A stretch of 64,000 nucleotides of DNA from NCBI RefSeq assembly GCF_004362195.1, contig NZ_SNWG01000001.1, positions 992,001 to 1,056,000 of the forward strand, read 5' to 3'. The notes under the pieces are model-generated. The model saw only the letters and a list, made by a program, of their open reading frames with translations. It ran no database searches and was not told the DNA's origin. Both the position numbers and the translations under genes were made by a program. The DNA comes from Microbacterium sp. BK668. GTDB taxonomy: Bacteria > Actinomycetota > Actinomycetes > Actinomycetales > Microbacteriaceae. Positions 1 through 11,146 of the stretch are shown here, piece after piece (position 1 is the first letter of the stretch; each line of letters opens with the position of its first letter).

Positions 1-3000
1 GATCCGGCAGGGCTACTCCGCCGACGACGACGCCCTCGTCGCGGCGCCCGTGCGCCAGCCGGGCGACGGCGAGCAGTTCTACTTCGTCATGACCGACCGC
101 TTCGCCAACGGAGACCCGTCGAACGACCAGGGCGGCCTGAGCGGCGACCGTCTGTCCACAGGGTTCGACCCGACGAGCACGGGCTTCTACAACGGCGGCG
201 ACATCGCCGGGCTCCGCGCGAACCTCGACTACATCGAGGGTCTCGGCACCTCCGCCATCTGGCTGACGCCGAGCTTCAAGAACAAGCCCGTGCAGGGCAC
301 CGGCGACAACGTCTCGGCCGGATACCACGGCTACTGGATCACCGACTTCACCCAGATCGACCCGCACCTCGGCACCAACGAGGAGCTCGAGGCCTTCATC
401 GACGACGCCAACGCGCGCGGGATCAAGGTCTACTTCGACATCATCACCAACCACACCGCCGACGTCATCGACTACGCCGAGGGACAGTACAGCTACATCC
501 CGAAGGGTACCGAGCCCTACCGCGACGAGAACGGCAACGTGTTCGACCCCGACGACTACGCCGGCACCGACACCTTCCCCGCGCTCGACCCCGCGACCTC
601 CTTCCCGTACACGCCGGTCATCGCCGACGCCGAGAAGGACGTCAAGGTCCCGGCGTGGCTGAACGACCCGACGCTCTACCACAACCGCGGCGACTCGACG
701 TGGTCGGGGGAGTCCGTCACCTACGGCGACTTCATCGGACTCGACGACCTGATGACGGAGCACCCGACCGTCGTCGACGGCTTCATCGACGTCTACCAGA
801 GCTGGATCGACCTCGGCATCGACGGCTTCCGCATCGACACCGCCAAGCACGTCAACTTCGAGTTCTGGGAGAAGTGGTCCAGCGAAGTGCTCGACTACGC
901 ATACGACCAGGGCAAGACGGAGTTCTTCATGTTCGGCGAGGTCTTCGACGCCGACCCATCGAAGCTCGCCCCCTACGTGCGCGACTCGGACATGAACTCG
1001 GTGCTCGATTTCGCCTTCCAGTCGCGCGCGCAGGCCTTCGTGCGCGGCGGTGCCGCCAAGGACCTCGGCGCTCTGTACGCGGAGGACGACCGCTACACGA
1101 CCCCCACGTCGTCTGCGACGGCTCTTCCGACCTTCGTCGGCAACCACGACATGGGCCGCATCGGCTTCCTGCTCGACGGGCGGGACCAGAAGCTCGAGCG
1201 CAGCCTCCTCGCGCACGACCTGATGTTCCTCGGGCGCGGCCAGCCCGTCGTCTACTACGGCGACGAGCAGGGCTTCGCCGGCAACGGCGGCGATCGCGCC
1301 GCCCGCCAGACCCTCTTCGCCTCGCAGGTGCCCGAGTACGTCGACCAGACGCTCATCACGGGCGAGACCGCGGGCTCGCAGGACCGCTATGCGACGGATG
1401 CGCCCGTCTACGAGCACATCGCCGGGCTGGCGCAGCTGCGCGCAGACCACCCGACGCTGGTCGACGGCGCCCAGATCGAGCGGTACGCCGCCGCGGGGGC
1501 GGGCGTCTACGCCTTCTCGCGCGTCGACCGGGACGACAAGGTGGAGTACCTCGTCGCGGTCAACAACGCCACGACGGCGCAGACTGTGTCGCTCACGACG
1601 CTCACCGCGGGAGCGACGCTCACGCCGGTGTACGGCGGCGGCGACGCCGTGACGACGGATGCCGCGGCTGCAGCATCCGTCACCGTCCCGGCTCTGTCCG
1701 CCCGCGTGTACAAGGCCGACCGGCCCGTCTCGGCCCCCGCCGCGGCCGCCCCGATCGAGGTCCAGGCCCCGGCCGAAGGGGCCGGCCTGTCCGGCTCGGT
1801 GGCCGTCACCGCCGACGCCGACGAGTCGTGGCGCGAGACGAGCTTCGCGTGGCGCGTCGCCGGATCCGACGAGTGGAACGCCCTCGGCACGGCCGAGGAC
1901 ACCACGCCGGGCGTCTTCCACGACATCCGGGGACTCGAGCCCGGCACGCTGGTGGAGTACCGCGCGGTGTCGACGGATGCCGCGGGCAACCGCTCCGCCG
2001 ACTCGACGTACGCCTCGGTGGGCAACAAGGTCGACCTCACGGTGCCGCCGGAGGAGCCGGAGGAGCCCGAGCAGCCGGTGGAGCCGGAGCCGCAGGACGG
2101 GCCGACCGAGCCCTACGAGGCTGTGAGCGTTCCCGGCAGCTTCAACTCCGAGGTCGGGTGCCCCGGCGACTGGCAGCCGGGGTGCGACGGCATCCAGATG
2201 ACGAAGCAGGCCGGTGATGTCTGGTCGCTCAAGATCGCGAACCTCCCGGCGAGCGAGACGCCCTACGAGTACAAGATCGCGGTCAACAGGAGCTGGGACG
2301 AGAACTACGGCCCCGAGGGGGTTCCGGGCAGTCCGAACAACATCACCTTCGAGTGGAAGACGGGCGGCGAGATCGAGTTCTTCTTCAACGAGCGCACGAA
2401 GTACGCCTACACGACCGCGAACGGTCCGGTCATCACGCTGCCCGGCAGTCTGCAGAGCGAGCTCGGCTGCACCGGTGGCGCGAACAACGGAGACTGGCTG
2501 CCCGACTGCCTCGCGACCATGATGTTCGACAAGAACTTCGACGGCGTCTACCAGTTCACGACCGATGACCTGCCCACGGGATCGTACGAGGTCAAGGTCG
2601 CGCACAACCGCAGCTGGGATGAGAACTACGGCGTGGGCGGAGCACGCAACGGCGGGAACATCGCGTTCTCGGCCACGGCCGGCAAGGTCACGACGTTCCG
2701 CTACGACATCGAGACCCACATCCTGACGGTGACCTCCGAGGATCCGCCGCTCGCAGGCACCGGGCAGCTCGCCGCGCACTGGATCGACGCCGACACGATC
2801 GCGGTGCCGAACGAGGGCTTCGGTACGACCGCCGATTCGACGTGGGAGCTCTACTCGTCCCAGACGGCTGCGCTCGTGCTCACACCCGAGCGGGAGGTGA
2901 CCGGCGGGGACGGAGAGCCGATCGAGCTCACGCGCGTCGACGGCGGCCTCACCGCCGAGCAGAAGGCCCGCTTCCCGGCGCTCTCGTCCTACCTCGCACT

Positions 3001-5689
3001 CCGCGTCGAGGGTCAGGATCGCGAGGACGTGGCCGAGCTCCTGCGGGGTCAGCTGATGGTCGCCCAGCGCAACGCCGCCGGCGGTCTCACGGCCTTCACG
3101 GGGGTGCAGATCCCGGGCGTCCTCGACGACCTCTACGCCGACGCCGTCGCCGATCTCGACCTCGGCGTGACGTTCGCGAAGAACAACAAGCCGACGTTCC
3201 GCCTGTGGGCGCCGACGGCGCAGAGCGCCGCACTCCTCACGTGGGCGCCGGATGCCACCGACCCCGTCCGCCACGAGGCGACGTGGGACGCGGCATCCGG
3301 AACCTGGACCGTCGTCGGCGGCAACGCCGGGCTCAAGGGAGACGAGTACCTCTGGGAGGTCGTGGTGTACGCCCCGACCGAGACGTCGATCGTCACCAAC
3401 CAGGTGACCGACCCCTACTCGGTCGCTCTCACCGAGAACTCGGAGCGGTCGGTCGCTATCGACCTCTCCGACAAGAAGTGGAAGCCGAAGCAGTGGGAGA
3501 AGACGGCCGCGCCGGTCGTCGACCGCCCCGTCGACCGCGCGATCTACGAGCTGCACATCCGCGACTTCTCGGCGACCGACGAGTCGGTGCCCGAGGACCT
3601 CCGCGGGACGTACCTCGCATTCACCCAGAAGAGCGCGGGAACGACTCAGCTGAAGCAGCTCGCGGACGCGGGCATCAACACGGTCCACCTCCTGCCGTCG
3701 TTCGACATCGCGTCGATCGAGGAGGACCCGGCCGCTCAGCTCGAGCCGGCGTGCGACCTCGCGTCGCTGCCCGCCGACTCGGAGCAGCAGCAGGTGTGCG
3801 TCGACGCGGTCGCGGATCAGGATGCCTTCAACTGGGGCTACGACCCGTACCACTACTCGGTTCCGGAGGGGTCGTACGCGACGAACCCCGAGGGCGGCGC
3901 ACGCGTCGGCGAGTTCCGCTCGATGGTCGGCGCGCTCCACGGACTGGGCCTCCAGGTCGTCCTCGACGAGGTCTACAACCACACGGCGCAGTCCGGCCAG
4001 GACGAGAAGTCGGTGCTCGACAAGGTCGTTCCCGGCTACTACCACCGCCTCAACGCGACGGGCGGAGTCGAGACCTCGACGTGCTGCCAGAACATCGCGA
4101 CGGAGCACGAGGTGGCCGAGAAGCTCATGGTCGACTCGGTCGTCACGTGGGCGCGGGACTACAAGGTCGACGGATTCCGGTTCGACCTGATGGGCCACCA
4201 CTCGAAGGACAACATGCTCGCCATCCGCGACGCCCTCGATGAGCTGACGCTCAAGAAGGACGGCGTCGACGGCGAGGCGATCTATCTGTACGGCGAGGGC
4301 TGGAACTTCGGCGAAGTGCAGAACGACCGGCTCTTCGAGCAGGCACGTCAGGGGAACCTGGGCGGGACCGGCATCGGCACCTTCAACGATCGGCTCCGCG
4401 ACGGCGTGCACGGCGGAAGCCCGGTCGTCGACTCGACCTTCGAGCAGGGCTTCGGCACCGGGCTCGAGACCGACCCCAACGGCAAGCCGGTCCGTCCCGA
4501 CGCGAGGAACCTCGACCAGCAGACCGACCTCGTGAAGATCGGACTCGCCGGCAACCTGCGCGACTTCGAGTTCACCGCCGCGGACGGGACGGTGAAGTCG
4601 GGGGAGGAGATCGACTACGGCGGGGCGGGCGCGGGCTACGCCGACCAGCCCGACGAAGTCATCAACTACGTCGACGCCCACGACAACCACACGCTGTACG
4701 ACCTCGGTGTGCTGAAGCTCCCGACCGACACGTCGATGGCCGACCGCATCCGGATGAACACCCTGTCGCTCGCCACGGTGACGTTGTCGCAGTCGCCCTC
4801 GTTCTGGCACGCCGGAACCGAACTCCTGCGCTCGAAGTCGCTCGACGACAACAGCTACAACTCGGGCGACTGGTTCAACCGGATCGACTGGACGGGCCAG
4901 GAGTCGACGTTCGGCTCGGGTCTTCCCCGCGCGGCGGACAACGCCGACAAGTGGGACGTCTACCGCCCGCTGCTGGCCGACCCGGCGCTCAAGCCCGGCG
5001 CGTCCGACATCGCCGCGGCCGAGGCATCCGCTCTCGACCTGCTGCGCGTGCGCAACGAGGTGGGACTGCTGCGCCTCGGCAAGGCGGAGCTCATCGAGCA
5101 GAAGGTGAGCTTCCCGAGCAGCGGGACGGATGCCACGCCCGGCGTCATCGTGATGCTCATCGACGACCTGCTGGGCAAGGACGTCGACCCGGCTCTCAAG
5201 GGAGCGCTCGTCGTCTTCAACGCCTCGCCCGACGCGACGACGCAGACGATCCCGGCTCTGGCCGGACGTGGCTTCGCGCTGACGCCCGCTCTCGCGAAGG
5301 GGACGGACGCCGTGGTGAAGACGACGACGTGGAACGCCACTACCGGCGCGGTCACGGTCCCCGCCCGGTCGGTCGCCGTGCTCGTCGAGAAGCAGCCGCT
5401 GAAGACGTCGATCGTCGCGGCGCCCAGCAAGCTGGTCGCCTCGGCGGGCACGCCGGTCAAGGTGGTCGGCAAGGTCGTCTCCGACGGAGCCCCCGAGGGA
5501 ACCGTCACGGTGACCGACGGCGGCAAGGTCATCGCGACCGCCCCGCTCGCCGCGGCGGCGAAGGGCAAGTTCGACATCGCGCTGCCGAGCCTCGGCCGAG
5601 GCATCCACCTGCTGCGGGTGTCGTTCACGGGTGCCGCCGGATGGGCCGACTCGCGCTTCGCGGTTCCCCTCCCCGTGCTCATCCACTGA
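1..5689 (+). CDS. Secreted amylopullulanase, 5' end cut off by the window (two GH13 catalytic domains)
   Basis: The reading frame is open from base 2, so the start and any signal peptide lie upstream. Module order: (1) an alpha-amylase-type GH13 domain, with nucleophile Asp at 836 (GFRIDTAKH), acid Glu at 938 (FGEVFD) and the NHD motif near 1144; (2) a fibronectin-like linker rich in Pro/Glu (about 1730-2110); (3) two X25-type starch-binding modules (about 2110-2420 and 2425-2740), both with the signature SWDENYG; (4) a type-I pullulanase GH13 domain with the FNWGYDP motif (about 3829), nucleophile Asp at 4184, acid Glu at 4295 and HD at 4679; (5) a C-terminal Ig-like domain. It should cut alpha-1,4 and alpha-1,6 bonds of starch, glycogen or pullulan outside the cell. 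Both catalytic triads are intact. No sortase motif is visible at the C-terminus, so release into the medium is likely. Family assignment is firm; the exact linkage preference is inferred. Confidence 0.93.
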   Translation, partial: IRQGYSADDDALVAAPVRQPGDGEQFYFVMTDRFANGDPSNDQGGLSGDRLSTGFDPTSTGFYNGGDIAGLRANLDYIEGLGTSAIWLTPSFKNKPVQGTGDNVSAGYHGYWITDFTQIDPHLGTNEELEAFIDDANARGIKVYFDIITNHTADVIDYAEGQYSYIPKGTEPYRDENGNVFDPDDYAGTDTFPALDPATSFPYTPVIADAEKDVKVPAWLNDPTLYHNRGDSTWSGESVTYGDFIGLDDLMTEHPTVVDGFIDVYQSWIDLGIDGFRIDTAKHVNFEFWEKWSSEVLDYAYDQGKTEFFMFGEVFDADPSKLAPYVRDSDMNSVLDFAFQSRAQAFVRGGAAKDLGALYAEDDRYTTPTSSATALPTFVGNHDMGRIGFLLDGRDQKLERSLLAHDLMFLGRGQPVVYYGDEQGFAGNGGDRAARQTLFASQVPEYVDQTLITGETAGSQDRYATDAPVYEHIAGLAQLRADHPTLVDGAQIERYAAAGAGVYAFSRVDRDDKVEYLVAVNNATTAQTVSLTTLTAGATLTPVYGGGDAVTTDAAAAASVTVPALSARVYKADRPVSAPAAAAPIEVQAPAEGAGLSGSVAVTADADESWRETSFAWRVAGSDEWNALGTAEDTTPGVFHDIRGLEPGTLVEYRAVSTDAAGNRSADSTYASVGNKVDLTVPPEEPEEPEQPVEPEPQDGPTEPYEAVSVPGSFNSEVGCPGDWQPGCDGIQMTKQAGDVWSLKIANLPASETPYEYKIAVNRSWDENYGPEGVPGSPNNITFEWKTGGEIEFFFNERTKYAYTTANGPVITLPGSLQSELGCTGGANNGDWLPDCLATMMFDKNFDGVYQFTTDDLPTGSYEVKVAHNRSWDENYGVGGARNGGNIAFSATAGKVTTFRYDIETHILTVTSEDPPLAGTGQLAAHWIDADTIAVPNEGFGTTADSTWELYSSQTAALVLTPEREVTGGDGEPIELTRVDGGLTAEQKARFPALSSYLALRVEGQDREDVAELLRGQLMVAQRNAAGGLTAFTGVQIPGVLDDLYADAVADLDLGVTFAKNNKPTFRLWAPTAQSAALLTWAPDATDPVRHEATWDAASGTWTVVGGNAGLKGDEYLWEVVVYAPTETSIVTNQVTDPYSVALTENSERSVAIDLSDKKWKPKQWEKTAAPVVDRPVDRAIYELHIRDFSATDESVPEDLRGTYLAFTQKSAGTTQLKQLADAGINTVHLLPSFDIASIEEDPAAQLEPACDLASLPADSEQQQVCVDAVADQDAFNWGYDPYHYSVPEGSYATNPEGGARVGEFRSMVGALHGLGLQVVLDEVYNHTAQSGQDEKSVLDKVVPGYYHRLNATGGVETSTCCQNIATEHEVAEKLMVDSVVTWARDYKVDGFRFDLMGHHSKDNMLAIRDALDELTLKKDGVDGEAIYLYGEGWNFGEVQNDRLFEQARQGNLGGTGIGTFNDRLRDGVHGGSPVVDSTFEQGFGTGLETDPNGKPVRPDARNLDQQTDLVKIGLAGNLRDFEFTAADGTVKSGEEIDYGGAGAGYADQPDEVINYVDAHDNHTLYDLGVLKLPTDTSMADRIRMNTLSLATVTLSQSPSFWHAGTELLRSKSLDDNSYNSGDWFNRIDWTGQESTFGSGLPRAADNADKWDVYRPLLADPALKPGASDIAAAEASALDLLRVRNEVGLLRLGKAELIEQKVSFPSSGTDATPGVIVMLIDDLLGKDVDPALKGALVVFNASPDATTQTIPALAGRGFALTPALAKGTDAVVKTTTWNATTGAVTVPARSVAVLVEKQPLKTSIVAAPSKLVASAGTPVKVVGKVVSDGAPEGTVTVTDGGKVIATAPLAAAAKGKFDIALPSLGRGIHLLRVSFTGAAGWADSRFAVPLPVLIH

Positions 5690-5703
5690 GCTCTTGGAAC
5701 AGG

Positions 5704-5739
5704 GAAGGCCCCGGACGACGTTCGTCGCCCGGGGCCTTC
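5704..5739. terminator. Bidirectional terminator between amylopullulanase and the convergent propeller gene
   Basis: GAAGGCCCCGG pairs with CCGGGGCCTTC across a short GAACG-type loop region. The hairpin sits between two convergent stop codons and can serve both strands. Confidence 0.8.
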
Positions 5740-5748
5740 TCCATCGGA

Positions 5749-7359
5749 TCAGCGGGTGACGGCGACCTCGAAGAGAGTCGTCGAGCCCGAGACCTCGTTG
5801 GCAACCGCGACGAGAGGCGTGCCCGTCGGCGACTCGCCGGCGGGGATGAACGACAGCCCCTCCGGACCCAGATCCCCGCTGTTGTCCGAGAAGTCGCGGT
5901 TGTTCAGGTAGGTCACGAAGAACGACTCCGCCGGCACGGTGATGTCGTAGACCAGCACGCCCCCCACGCGCTCGAGGCCGACGAAGGCGTAGGTGCGGCC
6001 GTCCACAGCGCCGATCGTCAGGTTCTCGGGCTCGGGGCCCTTGTCGTCGCTGCGCCCGTCGCGGTTCGCCTCGGTGTGGTTGGAGTTCACGAAGTCGGGG
6101 TTCGCGGCGTAGGTGATCTCCTCGAACTCCGAGCCGGAGTCGAACACCTGCACGCCGCCGGTCGTCCAGATCGAGAACGACCGCGCGCCGAAGGCGTACA
6201 GGTGGGAGTAGCAGCCCTTCGCTGCATCGAAGCCCAGTTCCTTCGTGACGTTGAGGCGGCCGAGATCGGCGTTGCCCGTCCTGCCCTTGAGGGGGCTGTC
6301 GGCGCAGATCGGAAGCGCCCCGGCGCGGGCACCCTCGACGTACGAGCCCCACTCGCGGGCATCGCCCTCGTTCGCGGTGACGAGATAGGAGCTGCCTCCC
6401 GCCTGGTAGGCGGCGATGCCGTCCGGCATGTAGACGCCGTGAAGGCCGGGGTAGGTCCGCAGCTCGAACCGGTTGTCGCGGTCGCTCGGGTCCAGCGGCA
6501 CGACGCCGTGGTCCTTGAAGCCGAGGGGGAGGATGCCGGTGACCCGCGCCGACGGGATCTGCACGACGGCGATCGCGTTCGCCTCTTGAAGGGCGACGTA
6601 CGCGGTGTTGCCGACGACGGAGATGTATTCGGGCTCGAGGTTGCGCGACACGGGATGATCCGCGCCGTTGGGGGTGGGGCCGAAGACCCGGACGCCCGCG
6701 GGAAGGGCGCCGTTCTCGAACGCGTGGAAGTCGGCGGTCGAGACGTCCTTCTGCTTCGACGCGGCGACCTTCGGCGTCGAAAGGCGCACGATCGAGACCG
6801 AGCCCTCGGGGTCGGTCGAGAAGTCGTCGGCGGGCTCGCCCTCGTTCGCCGTCAGGGCGAAGCGCCCGTCGGGGGTGATGACGACGTTGTCGGGCTGCGC
6901 CCCGACGACCACGGTGCCGAGGATCGTCGGCTCGTCGGCGCGGGCGTCGAAGAAGACGAGGTGACCCGGATCCGTCTTCGTCGGAGCCTCGAACGCCGCG
7001 ATCCCCAGACCGTCCTTGCGGATCGCCACGGAGTTCGCGATGCCCTCGGAGGCGATCTCATAGGTCTCGCTCACGGCGGAGGGGTCGGCGAAGTCGAGCA
7101 CCTGCACCGTGCCGGCCTTCGCGCTCACGACGAAGAGGCGGTCCTGGTAGTGGGCGACGATCTCGGCGGCCGACTCGTCGAAGACGCCCGTGTCGTAGCT
7201 GCCGATGGGCGTGAGCGAGATGGCGGCGTCGTCGGCCGAGAAGGTGATCGGGTCGGGAACGACCTCGGCGGAAGCTGCGAGCGCCGGGATGACGGCGAGC
7301 GCGCAGGTCGCTGCGGCGGCGGCGACGACGACGGCCGCTCGGCGGAAGTGAGAAGGCAT
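5749..7359 (-). CDS. Secreted choice-of-anchor I family beta-propeller protein
   Basis: 536 residues from an ATG preceded by GAGGA. The N-terminus is a signal peptide (MPSHFRR, then an alanine/valine-rich core ending near ALAASAEV). The rest looks like the choice-of-anchor I / alkaline-phosphatase-like propeller family: repeated blade strands (for example PDNVVITPDGRFALTANEGE, LEPEYISVVGNTAYVALQEA, PENLTIGAVDGRTYAFVGLE). Members of this family are secreted; some are annotated as phytase-like or lactonase-like, but none of those catalytic roles can be read from this sequence. It is convergent with the amylopullulanase and divergent from the acyl-CoA dehydrogenase. Substrate unknown. Confidence 0.82.
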   Translation of the reverse strand: MPSHFRRAAVVVAAAAATCALAVIPALAASAEVVPDPITFSADDAAISLTPIGSYDTGVFDESAAEIVAHYQDRLFVVSAKAGTVQVLDFADPSAVSETYEIASEGIANSVAIRKDGLGIAAFEAPTKTDPGHLVFFDARADEPTILGTVVVGAQPDNVVITPDGRFALTANEGEPADDFSTDPEGSVSIVRLSTPKVAASKQKDVSTADFHAFENGALPAGVRVFGPTPNGADHPVSRNLEPEYISVVGNTAYVALQEANAIAVVQIPSARVTGILPLGFKDHGVVPLDPSDRDNRFELRTYPGLHGVYMPDGIAAYQAGGSSYLVTANEGDAREWGSYVEGARAGALPICADSPLKGRTGNADLGRLNVTKELGFDAAKGCYSHLYAFGARSFSIWTTGGVQVFDSGSEFEEITYAANPDFVNSNHTEANRDGRSDDKGPEPENLTIGAVDGRTYAFVGLERVGGVLVYDITVPAESFFVTYLNNRDFSDNSGDLGPEGLSFIPAGESPTGTPLVAVANEVSGSTTLFEVAVTR

Positions 7360-7494
7360 GGGCGGATCCTCGGGTGGGGGTGCTGCGTGCGGACGCACGC
7401 TCCTCCGTGCTATCGGCACCGCGTGTCGGAAGGGTGAACGGCGGGCGAAGCCGAGTGTCTGCTGGAACCCCTCGCAGTTATTAGGAAGTCCAGG

Positions 7495-7500
7495 TAAAGT
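7495..7500 (+). promoter_or_regulatory. Possible -10 element of the acyl-CoA dehydrogenase gene
   Basis: TAAAGT fits the actinobacterial TANNNT -10 pattern and lies about 40 bp before the start codon, with a clear ribosome binding site (AAGGAAG, about 7527-7533) between. The surrounding 180-bp divergent region is locally less GC-rich than the genes. No convincing -35 is visible. Confidence 0.35.
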
Positions 7501-7539
7501 GATCACACTGACGACGCCGTCCCACAAGGAAGCTGCACA

Positions 7540-8709
7540 ATGACGATCGAAGCGTTCCCCGCCGCGACAGAGATGGAGACCCTCTCCGCCGACGAGCTGT
7601 CCGCCATCCTCGACGCCGTCCGCGAGTTCGCCGAACACGAACTCGCTCCGCACGCGGTGGAGTGGGACGCCGCGGAGCACCTTCCCCGCGACGTGCTCGA
7701 GCGAGGCGGAGAGCTCGGGCTCGGTGGTCTGTACATCCGGGAGGATGTGGGTGGGACGGGGCTGTCGCGCTCCGACTCCGTCGCCATCGTCGAAGAGCTC
7801 GCCAAGGGCGACCCGTCGATCGCTGCCTACATCACGATCCACAACATGGTCGCGTGGATGATCGACAGCTACGGCACCGAGGCGCAGCGCCACGAATGGC
7901 TGCCGAAGCTCGTCACGATGCGCGACCTCGGCGCGTACTGCCTCACCGAGCCCGGGGCGGGATCGGATGCCGCGGCCATCACGACCTCCGCGATCCGCTC
8001 CGGCGACGAGTACGTGCTGACGGGCGTGAAGCAGTTCATCTCGGGTGCGGGCGAGGCATCCGTCTACGTCGTCATGGCCCGGACCGGGGATCCCGGAGCC
8101 CGCGGCATCACGGCATTCCTCGTGCCCGCCGGGGCGCCGGGACTGTCGTTCGGCGTCAAGGAGCACAAGATGGGCTGGCGCGCGCAGCCGACGCGCCAGG
8201 TCATCCTCGACGAGGTGCGCGTGCCCGCCGAGAACGTGCTCGGCGGCGAGGGCATGGGCTTCAAGATCGCGATGTCGGCGCTGAATGGCGGCCGCATCAA
8301 CATCGCCGCCTGCTCGCTCGGCGGTGCCCAGTGGGCGCTCGAGCGCGCCGTCCGGTACGTCCACGAGCGGTTCACGTTCGGCGAGCCGCTCGCCGAGAAG
8401 CAGTCCGTCGTCTTCGCGCTCGCCGACATGGCCACGGAGCTCCGCGCAGCGCGGGCCCTCGTTCGTGATGCCGCGTGCGCCGTCGACACGAAGGCTCCCG
8501 ACGTCGCGACCCAGTGCGCGATGGCCAAGAGGTTCGCGACGGATGCCGGCTTCCGCGTCGCCAACGAGGCGCTGCAGCTGCACGGCGGGTACGGGTACCT
8601 GTCGGACTACGGGATCGAGAAGGTCGTGCGCGACCTGCGCGTGCACCAGATCCTCGAGGGCACGAACGAGATCATGCGCGTGATCATCGGCCGTGACCTC
8701 CTCGGCTGA
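7540..8709 (+). CDS. Acyl-CoA dehydrogenase (isobutyryl-CoA/short-chain type)
   Basis: 389 residues, the usual length. It oxidises an acyl-CoA to the 2-enoyl-CoA with FAD and passes electrons to ETF, whose genes are 2 kb downstream. Landmarks: [13 protein letters not shown] in the FAD/acyl-binding region, the mid-domain FISGAGEA strand, [10 protein letters not shown] near the FAD-binding C-terminal helix bundle, and the catalytic glutamate in [10 protein letters not shown] at the position used by short-chain and isobutyryl-CoA dehydrogenases. The following enoyl-CoA hydratase would act on its product. Fatty-acid versus valine catabolism cannot be separated from sequence alone. Confidence 0.93.
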   Translation: MTIEAFPAATEMETLSADELSAILDAVREFAEHELAPHAVEWDAAEHLPRDVLERGGELGLGGLYIREDVGGTGLSRSDSVAIVEELAKGDPSIAAYITIHNMVAWMIDSYGTEAQRHEWLPKLVTMRDLGAYCLTEPGAGSDAAAITTSAIRSGDEYVLTGVKQFISGAGEASVYVVMARTGDPGARGITAFLVPAGAPGLSFGVKEHKMGWRAQPTRQVILDEVRVPAENVLGGEGMGFKIAMSALNGGRINIAACSLGGAQWALERAVRYVHERFTFGEPLAEKQSVVFALADMATELRAARALVRDAACAVDTKAPDVATQCAMAKRFATDAGFRVANEALQLHGGYGYLSDYGIEKVVRDLRVHQILEGTNEIMRVIIGRDLLG

Positions 8710-8723
8710 CCGCCGCGTCCCTC

Positions 8724-8802
8724 GCGAACCTCGGACGAGCGTGCGAAGTTCGGACCAATCTCAGCGAACGCTCCGAAGTTCGTGCGATCGTCCGAACTTC
8801 GC
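8724..8802. repeat. Four-unit intergenic element E1 (two direct units, then two inverted)
   Basis: Units GCGAACCTCGGAC (8724), GCGAAGTTCGGAC (8743), then inverted CTCCGAAGTTCGT (8771) and GTCCGAACTTCGC (8790). The second and fourth units are exact reverse complements. Pitch is 19 bp within each pair. It lies between two co-directional genes and could fold into nested hairpins. Elements E2, E3 and E4 share the layout but not the sequence. Confidence 0.75.
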
Positions 8803-8828
8803 CTTCGACCGCATGGAAGCATGAGCAC

Positions 8829-9605
8829 ATGACCGACTACGCAACGATCCTCGTCGAGACGCGCGGCCGCGTCGGGTGGATCACGATCAACCGCCCGCAG
8901 GCGCTCAACGCCCTCAACACCCAGGTCATGCTCGACATCGTCGACGCGGCCACGGCGTTCGACCGCGACGAGGGCATCGGCGCCATCGTGCTGACCGGGT
9001 CGGAGCGCGCGTTCGCCGCGGGCGCGGACATCAAGGAGATGGAGTCCAAGACCGGGCTCGACATGCTGATGGACGACCACTTCGGCGGCTGGGGCACGTT
9101 CGCCGCCGTGCGCACGCCGGTGATCGCCGCCGTCTCAGGCTATGCGCTCGGCGGCGGATGCGAGCTGGCGATGATGTGCGACCTCATCCTGGCGGCCGAT
9201 ACGGCGATGTTCGGCCAGCCCGAGATCAACCTCGGCGTCATGCCGGGCATGGGCGGATCGCAGCGGCTCCTCCGCGCCGTCGGCTACTACAAGGCGGCCG
9301 ACCTGATCCTCACGGGCCGGATGATGGATGCCTCGGAGGCCGAGCGCTCCGGACTCGTCTCGCGCGTCGTCCCCGCCGACGAGCTGCTCACCGCGGCGGG
9401 CACCGTGGCCGAGACGATCGCCTCGAAGTCGCTGCCGTCGGTGTACGCGGCGAAGGCCGCTCTGGACACCGCGATGGAGACCCCTCTCGCCGAGGGCCTG
9501 CGATTCGAGCGCCATGTCTTCGCATCCCTCTTCGACACCGCCGACCAGAAGGAGGGCATGGCCGCGTTCCGCGAGAAGCGGACGCCCGACTTCACCAACC
9601 GGTGA
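8829..9605 (+). CDS. Enoyl-CoA hydratase/isomerase family protein
   Basis: 258 residues, standard crotonase length. It hydrates trans-2-enoyl-CoA to 3-hydroxyacyl-CoA. The oxyanion-hole loop [11 protein letters not shown] is present, and both catalytic glutamates of bona fide hydratases are seen: [11 protein letters not shown] and [13 protein letters not shown]. The acyl-CoA dehydrogenase lies upstream on the same strand but is separated by element E1, so the two may be separately transcribed. An overlapping out-of-frame ATG at 8821 was not chosen because it gives no long frame. Confidence 0.93.
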   Translation: MTDYATILVETRGRVGWITINRPQALNALNTQVMLDIVDAATAFDRDEGIGAIVLTGSERAFAAGADIKEMESKTGLDMLMDDHFGGWGTFAAVRTPVIAAVSGYALGGGCELAMMCDLILAADTAMFGQPEINLGVMPGMGGSQRLLRAVGYYKAADLILTGRMMDASEAERSGLVSRVVPADELLTAAGTVAETIASKSLPSVYAAKAALDTAMETPLAEGLRFERHVFASLFDTADQKEGMAAFREKRTPDFTNR

Positions 9606-9644
9606 TGACGTATCCCGTCGGGCAGCGTCTCGGAAGGGCTCAGC

Positions 9645-9676
9645 GCGTGTCGGCCCGCTTCGCTCGCTCGACGACC
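9645..9676 (-). repeat. REP-like motif, copy D (degenerate)
   Basis: Ends in GCTTCGCTCGCTCGACGACC; the left half is a mismatched version of the GCGTTTCGTCTC half seen in the other copies. It is intergenic, between the hydratase stop and the convergent MarR gene. Confidence 0.5.
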
Positions 9677-9699
9677 CGGATCGGGGGCGGGCGAGCTTG

Positions 9700-10236
9700 T
9701 CAGAGCGGGTCGGGTACGGGGCGGGGGTCGGCGAAGTCCCCGGCATCCTTCCGGAAGCGGGCGATGATCCGCACCAGCTCGGCCGTGTCGTCGTCCGACA
9801 GGCCGGGGTTCTCGAAGACCTCGGCGTTGAGGACGGCGGTGGCGCGCTCGACGAGGTCGCGCCCCTCGTCGGTCAGGACGAGCACGGCGGCGCGGCCGTC
9901 GACGGGATGCGGCTCGCGGAGCAGGAGGCCGTCCCTGACGAGCCGGTCGACCGTGTTCGTCACGCTCGTCGGATGCACCTGCAGGCGCGCGATGGCGCTC
10001 GCCATCGGCATCCGCCCCTGCCTCGTGAAGGCCAGCAGACGCAGCATCTCGAAGCGCGCGAAGGAGAGGCCGAACGGGCGCAGGATCGTATCGATGCGCG
10101 CGAACATGAGCTGCTGCGCGCGGATGATCGACGTGACGGCGGACATTCCCGCCGCGGCATCCGTCCAGCCGTGCGCGATCCACTGGCGCTTGGCCTCGGC
10201 GATGGGATCGACGGGCAGGGGCGAGTTCCGCGGCAT
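9700..10236 (-). CDS. MarR family transcriptional regulator
   Basis: 178 residues, slightly long for MarR. The winged helix covers roughly residues 60-125: FARFEMLRLLAFTRQGRMPM, then ARLQVHPTSVTNTVDRLVRDGLLLREPHPVDGR, where the recognition helix and the Asp-Gly-Arg wing are typical. The start has GGAGGTGAC just upstream. It is divergent from etfB and follows the acyl-CoA genes, so regulation of the fatty-acid/ETF block by an acyl-CoA or aromatic ligand is a reasonable guess. A TACCGT -10 candidate for this gene lies at about 10263-10268. Confidence 0.88.
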   Translation of the reverse strand: MPRNSPLPVDPIAEAKRQWIAHGWTDAAAGMSAVTSIIRAQQLMFARIDTILRPFGLSFARFEMLRLLAFTRQGRMPMASAIARLQVHPTSVTNTVDRLVRDGLLLREPHPVDGRAAVLVLTDEGRDLVERATAVLNAEVFENPGLSDDDTAELVRIIARFRKDAGDFADPRPVPDPL

Positions 10237-10328
10237 CCGTCACCTCCCTCTTCGCGGCTTCCACGGTAGCGCGCGCGAGGCCTCGGCTCCCGCGGTGCCG
10301 GCGGTGCGTCGGCGCCGGCCCGCGCCAA

Positions 10329-10334
10329 TAGACT
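10329..10334 (+). promoter_or_regulatory. Candidate -10 for the etfBA operon
   Basis: TAGACT (TANNNT) lies 25 bp before the etfB start, with AAGGAG between. This gives a short normal leader, unlike the leaderless promoters elsewhere in the window. Confidence 0.5.
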
Positions 10335-10359
10335 CGACGAGACGAAGGAGCCCACGCGT

Positions 10360-11136
10360 ATGAAGATCGTTGTCCTGGTCAAGGAAGTCCCGGACACCTG
10401 GGGCGATCGCAAGCTCGACCTCGAGACGGGCCTCGCCGACCGCGCGGCGAGCGAAGCGGTCGTGGACGAGATCTGCGAGCGAGCCCTCGAGGTCGCGCTG
10501 AGCCATGCCGACAAGAATCCGGACACGGAGGTCGTCGTGCTCTCGATGGCCCCCGAGTCGGCCACCACCAGCCTGCGGAGAGGCCTCGCCATGGGTGCAG
10601 CGTCGGCCGTGCACGTCGTGGACGACGGGCTGCTCGGCGCGGATCACGGTCTCACGGCTGAGGTCCTCGCGGCGGCGCTCCAGCGCATCGGCTTCGACCT
10701 CGTGATCGGCGGCAACCTGTCCACCGACGGGGCGGGCGGCGTCATCCCCGCGATGATCGCCGAGCTGCTCGGCGTGCCGAGTGCGACGTGGCTCAACTCC
10801 GTCGAGATCGGCGACGGCGCAGTGTCGGGCGAGCGGGCGTCCGACGGCGGCACGATGCGCATCTCGGCGCCGCTGCCGGCGGTCATCTCGATCACCGAGG
10901 CCCTGCCCGACGCGCGGATGGCGACCTTCAAGGGCATCATGGCGGCGAAGAAGAAGCCCTTCGAGACGCTGTCGCTCGCCGATCTCTCGATCGAGGCCGA
11001 GGACCACAGCGCCGCTCACTCGATCGTCATCGCGCTGAGCGAGAAGCCGCCGCGCGCGGCCGGCACGAAGATCGTCGACGAGGGCGACGCGGGCGAGAAG
11101 CTCGCCGAGTTCCTCATCCAGAACCGGCTCGCGTGA
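10360..11136 (+). CDS. etfB: Electron transfer flavoprotein subunit beta
   Basis: 258 residues, full length. Starts [13 protein letters not shown], the hallmark ETF-beta N-terminus; [25 protein letters not shown] is the AMP-binding region; the C-terminal [10 protein letters not shown] helix is complete. It forms the soluble heterodimer that collects electrons from acyl-CoA dehydrogenases. It is followed 10 bp downstream by etfA, and the start is preceded by AAGGAG. Confidence 0.97.
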   Translation: MKIVVLVKEVPDTWGDRKLDLETGLADRAASEAVVDEICERALEVALSHADKNPDTEVVVLSMAPESATTSLRRGLAMGAASAVHVVDDGLLGADHGLTAEVLAAALQRIGFDLVIGGNLSTDGAGGVIPAMIAELLGVPSATWLNSVEIGDGAVSGERASDGGTMRISAPLPAVISITEALPDARMATFKGIMAAKKKPFETLSLADLSIEAEDHSAAHSIVIALSEKPPRAAGTKIVDEGDAGEKLAEFLIQNRLA

Positions 11137-11146
11137 GGAAGGCGCC

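Noticed and set aside
4951..7437. Long open frame across the amylopullulanase 3' end and antisense to the propeller gene
   Set aside because: Arg/Gly/Ala-rich shadow of GC-rich coding on other frames; it crosses a strong terminator and has no domain or ribosome site.
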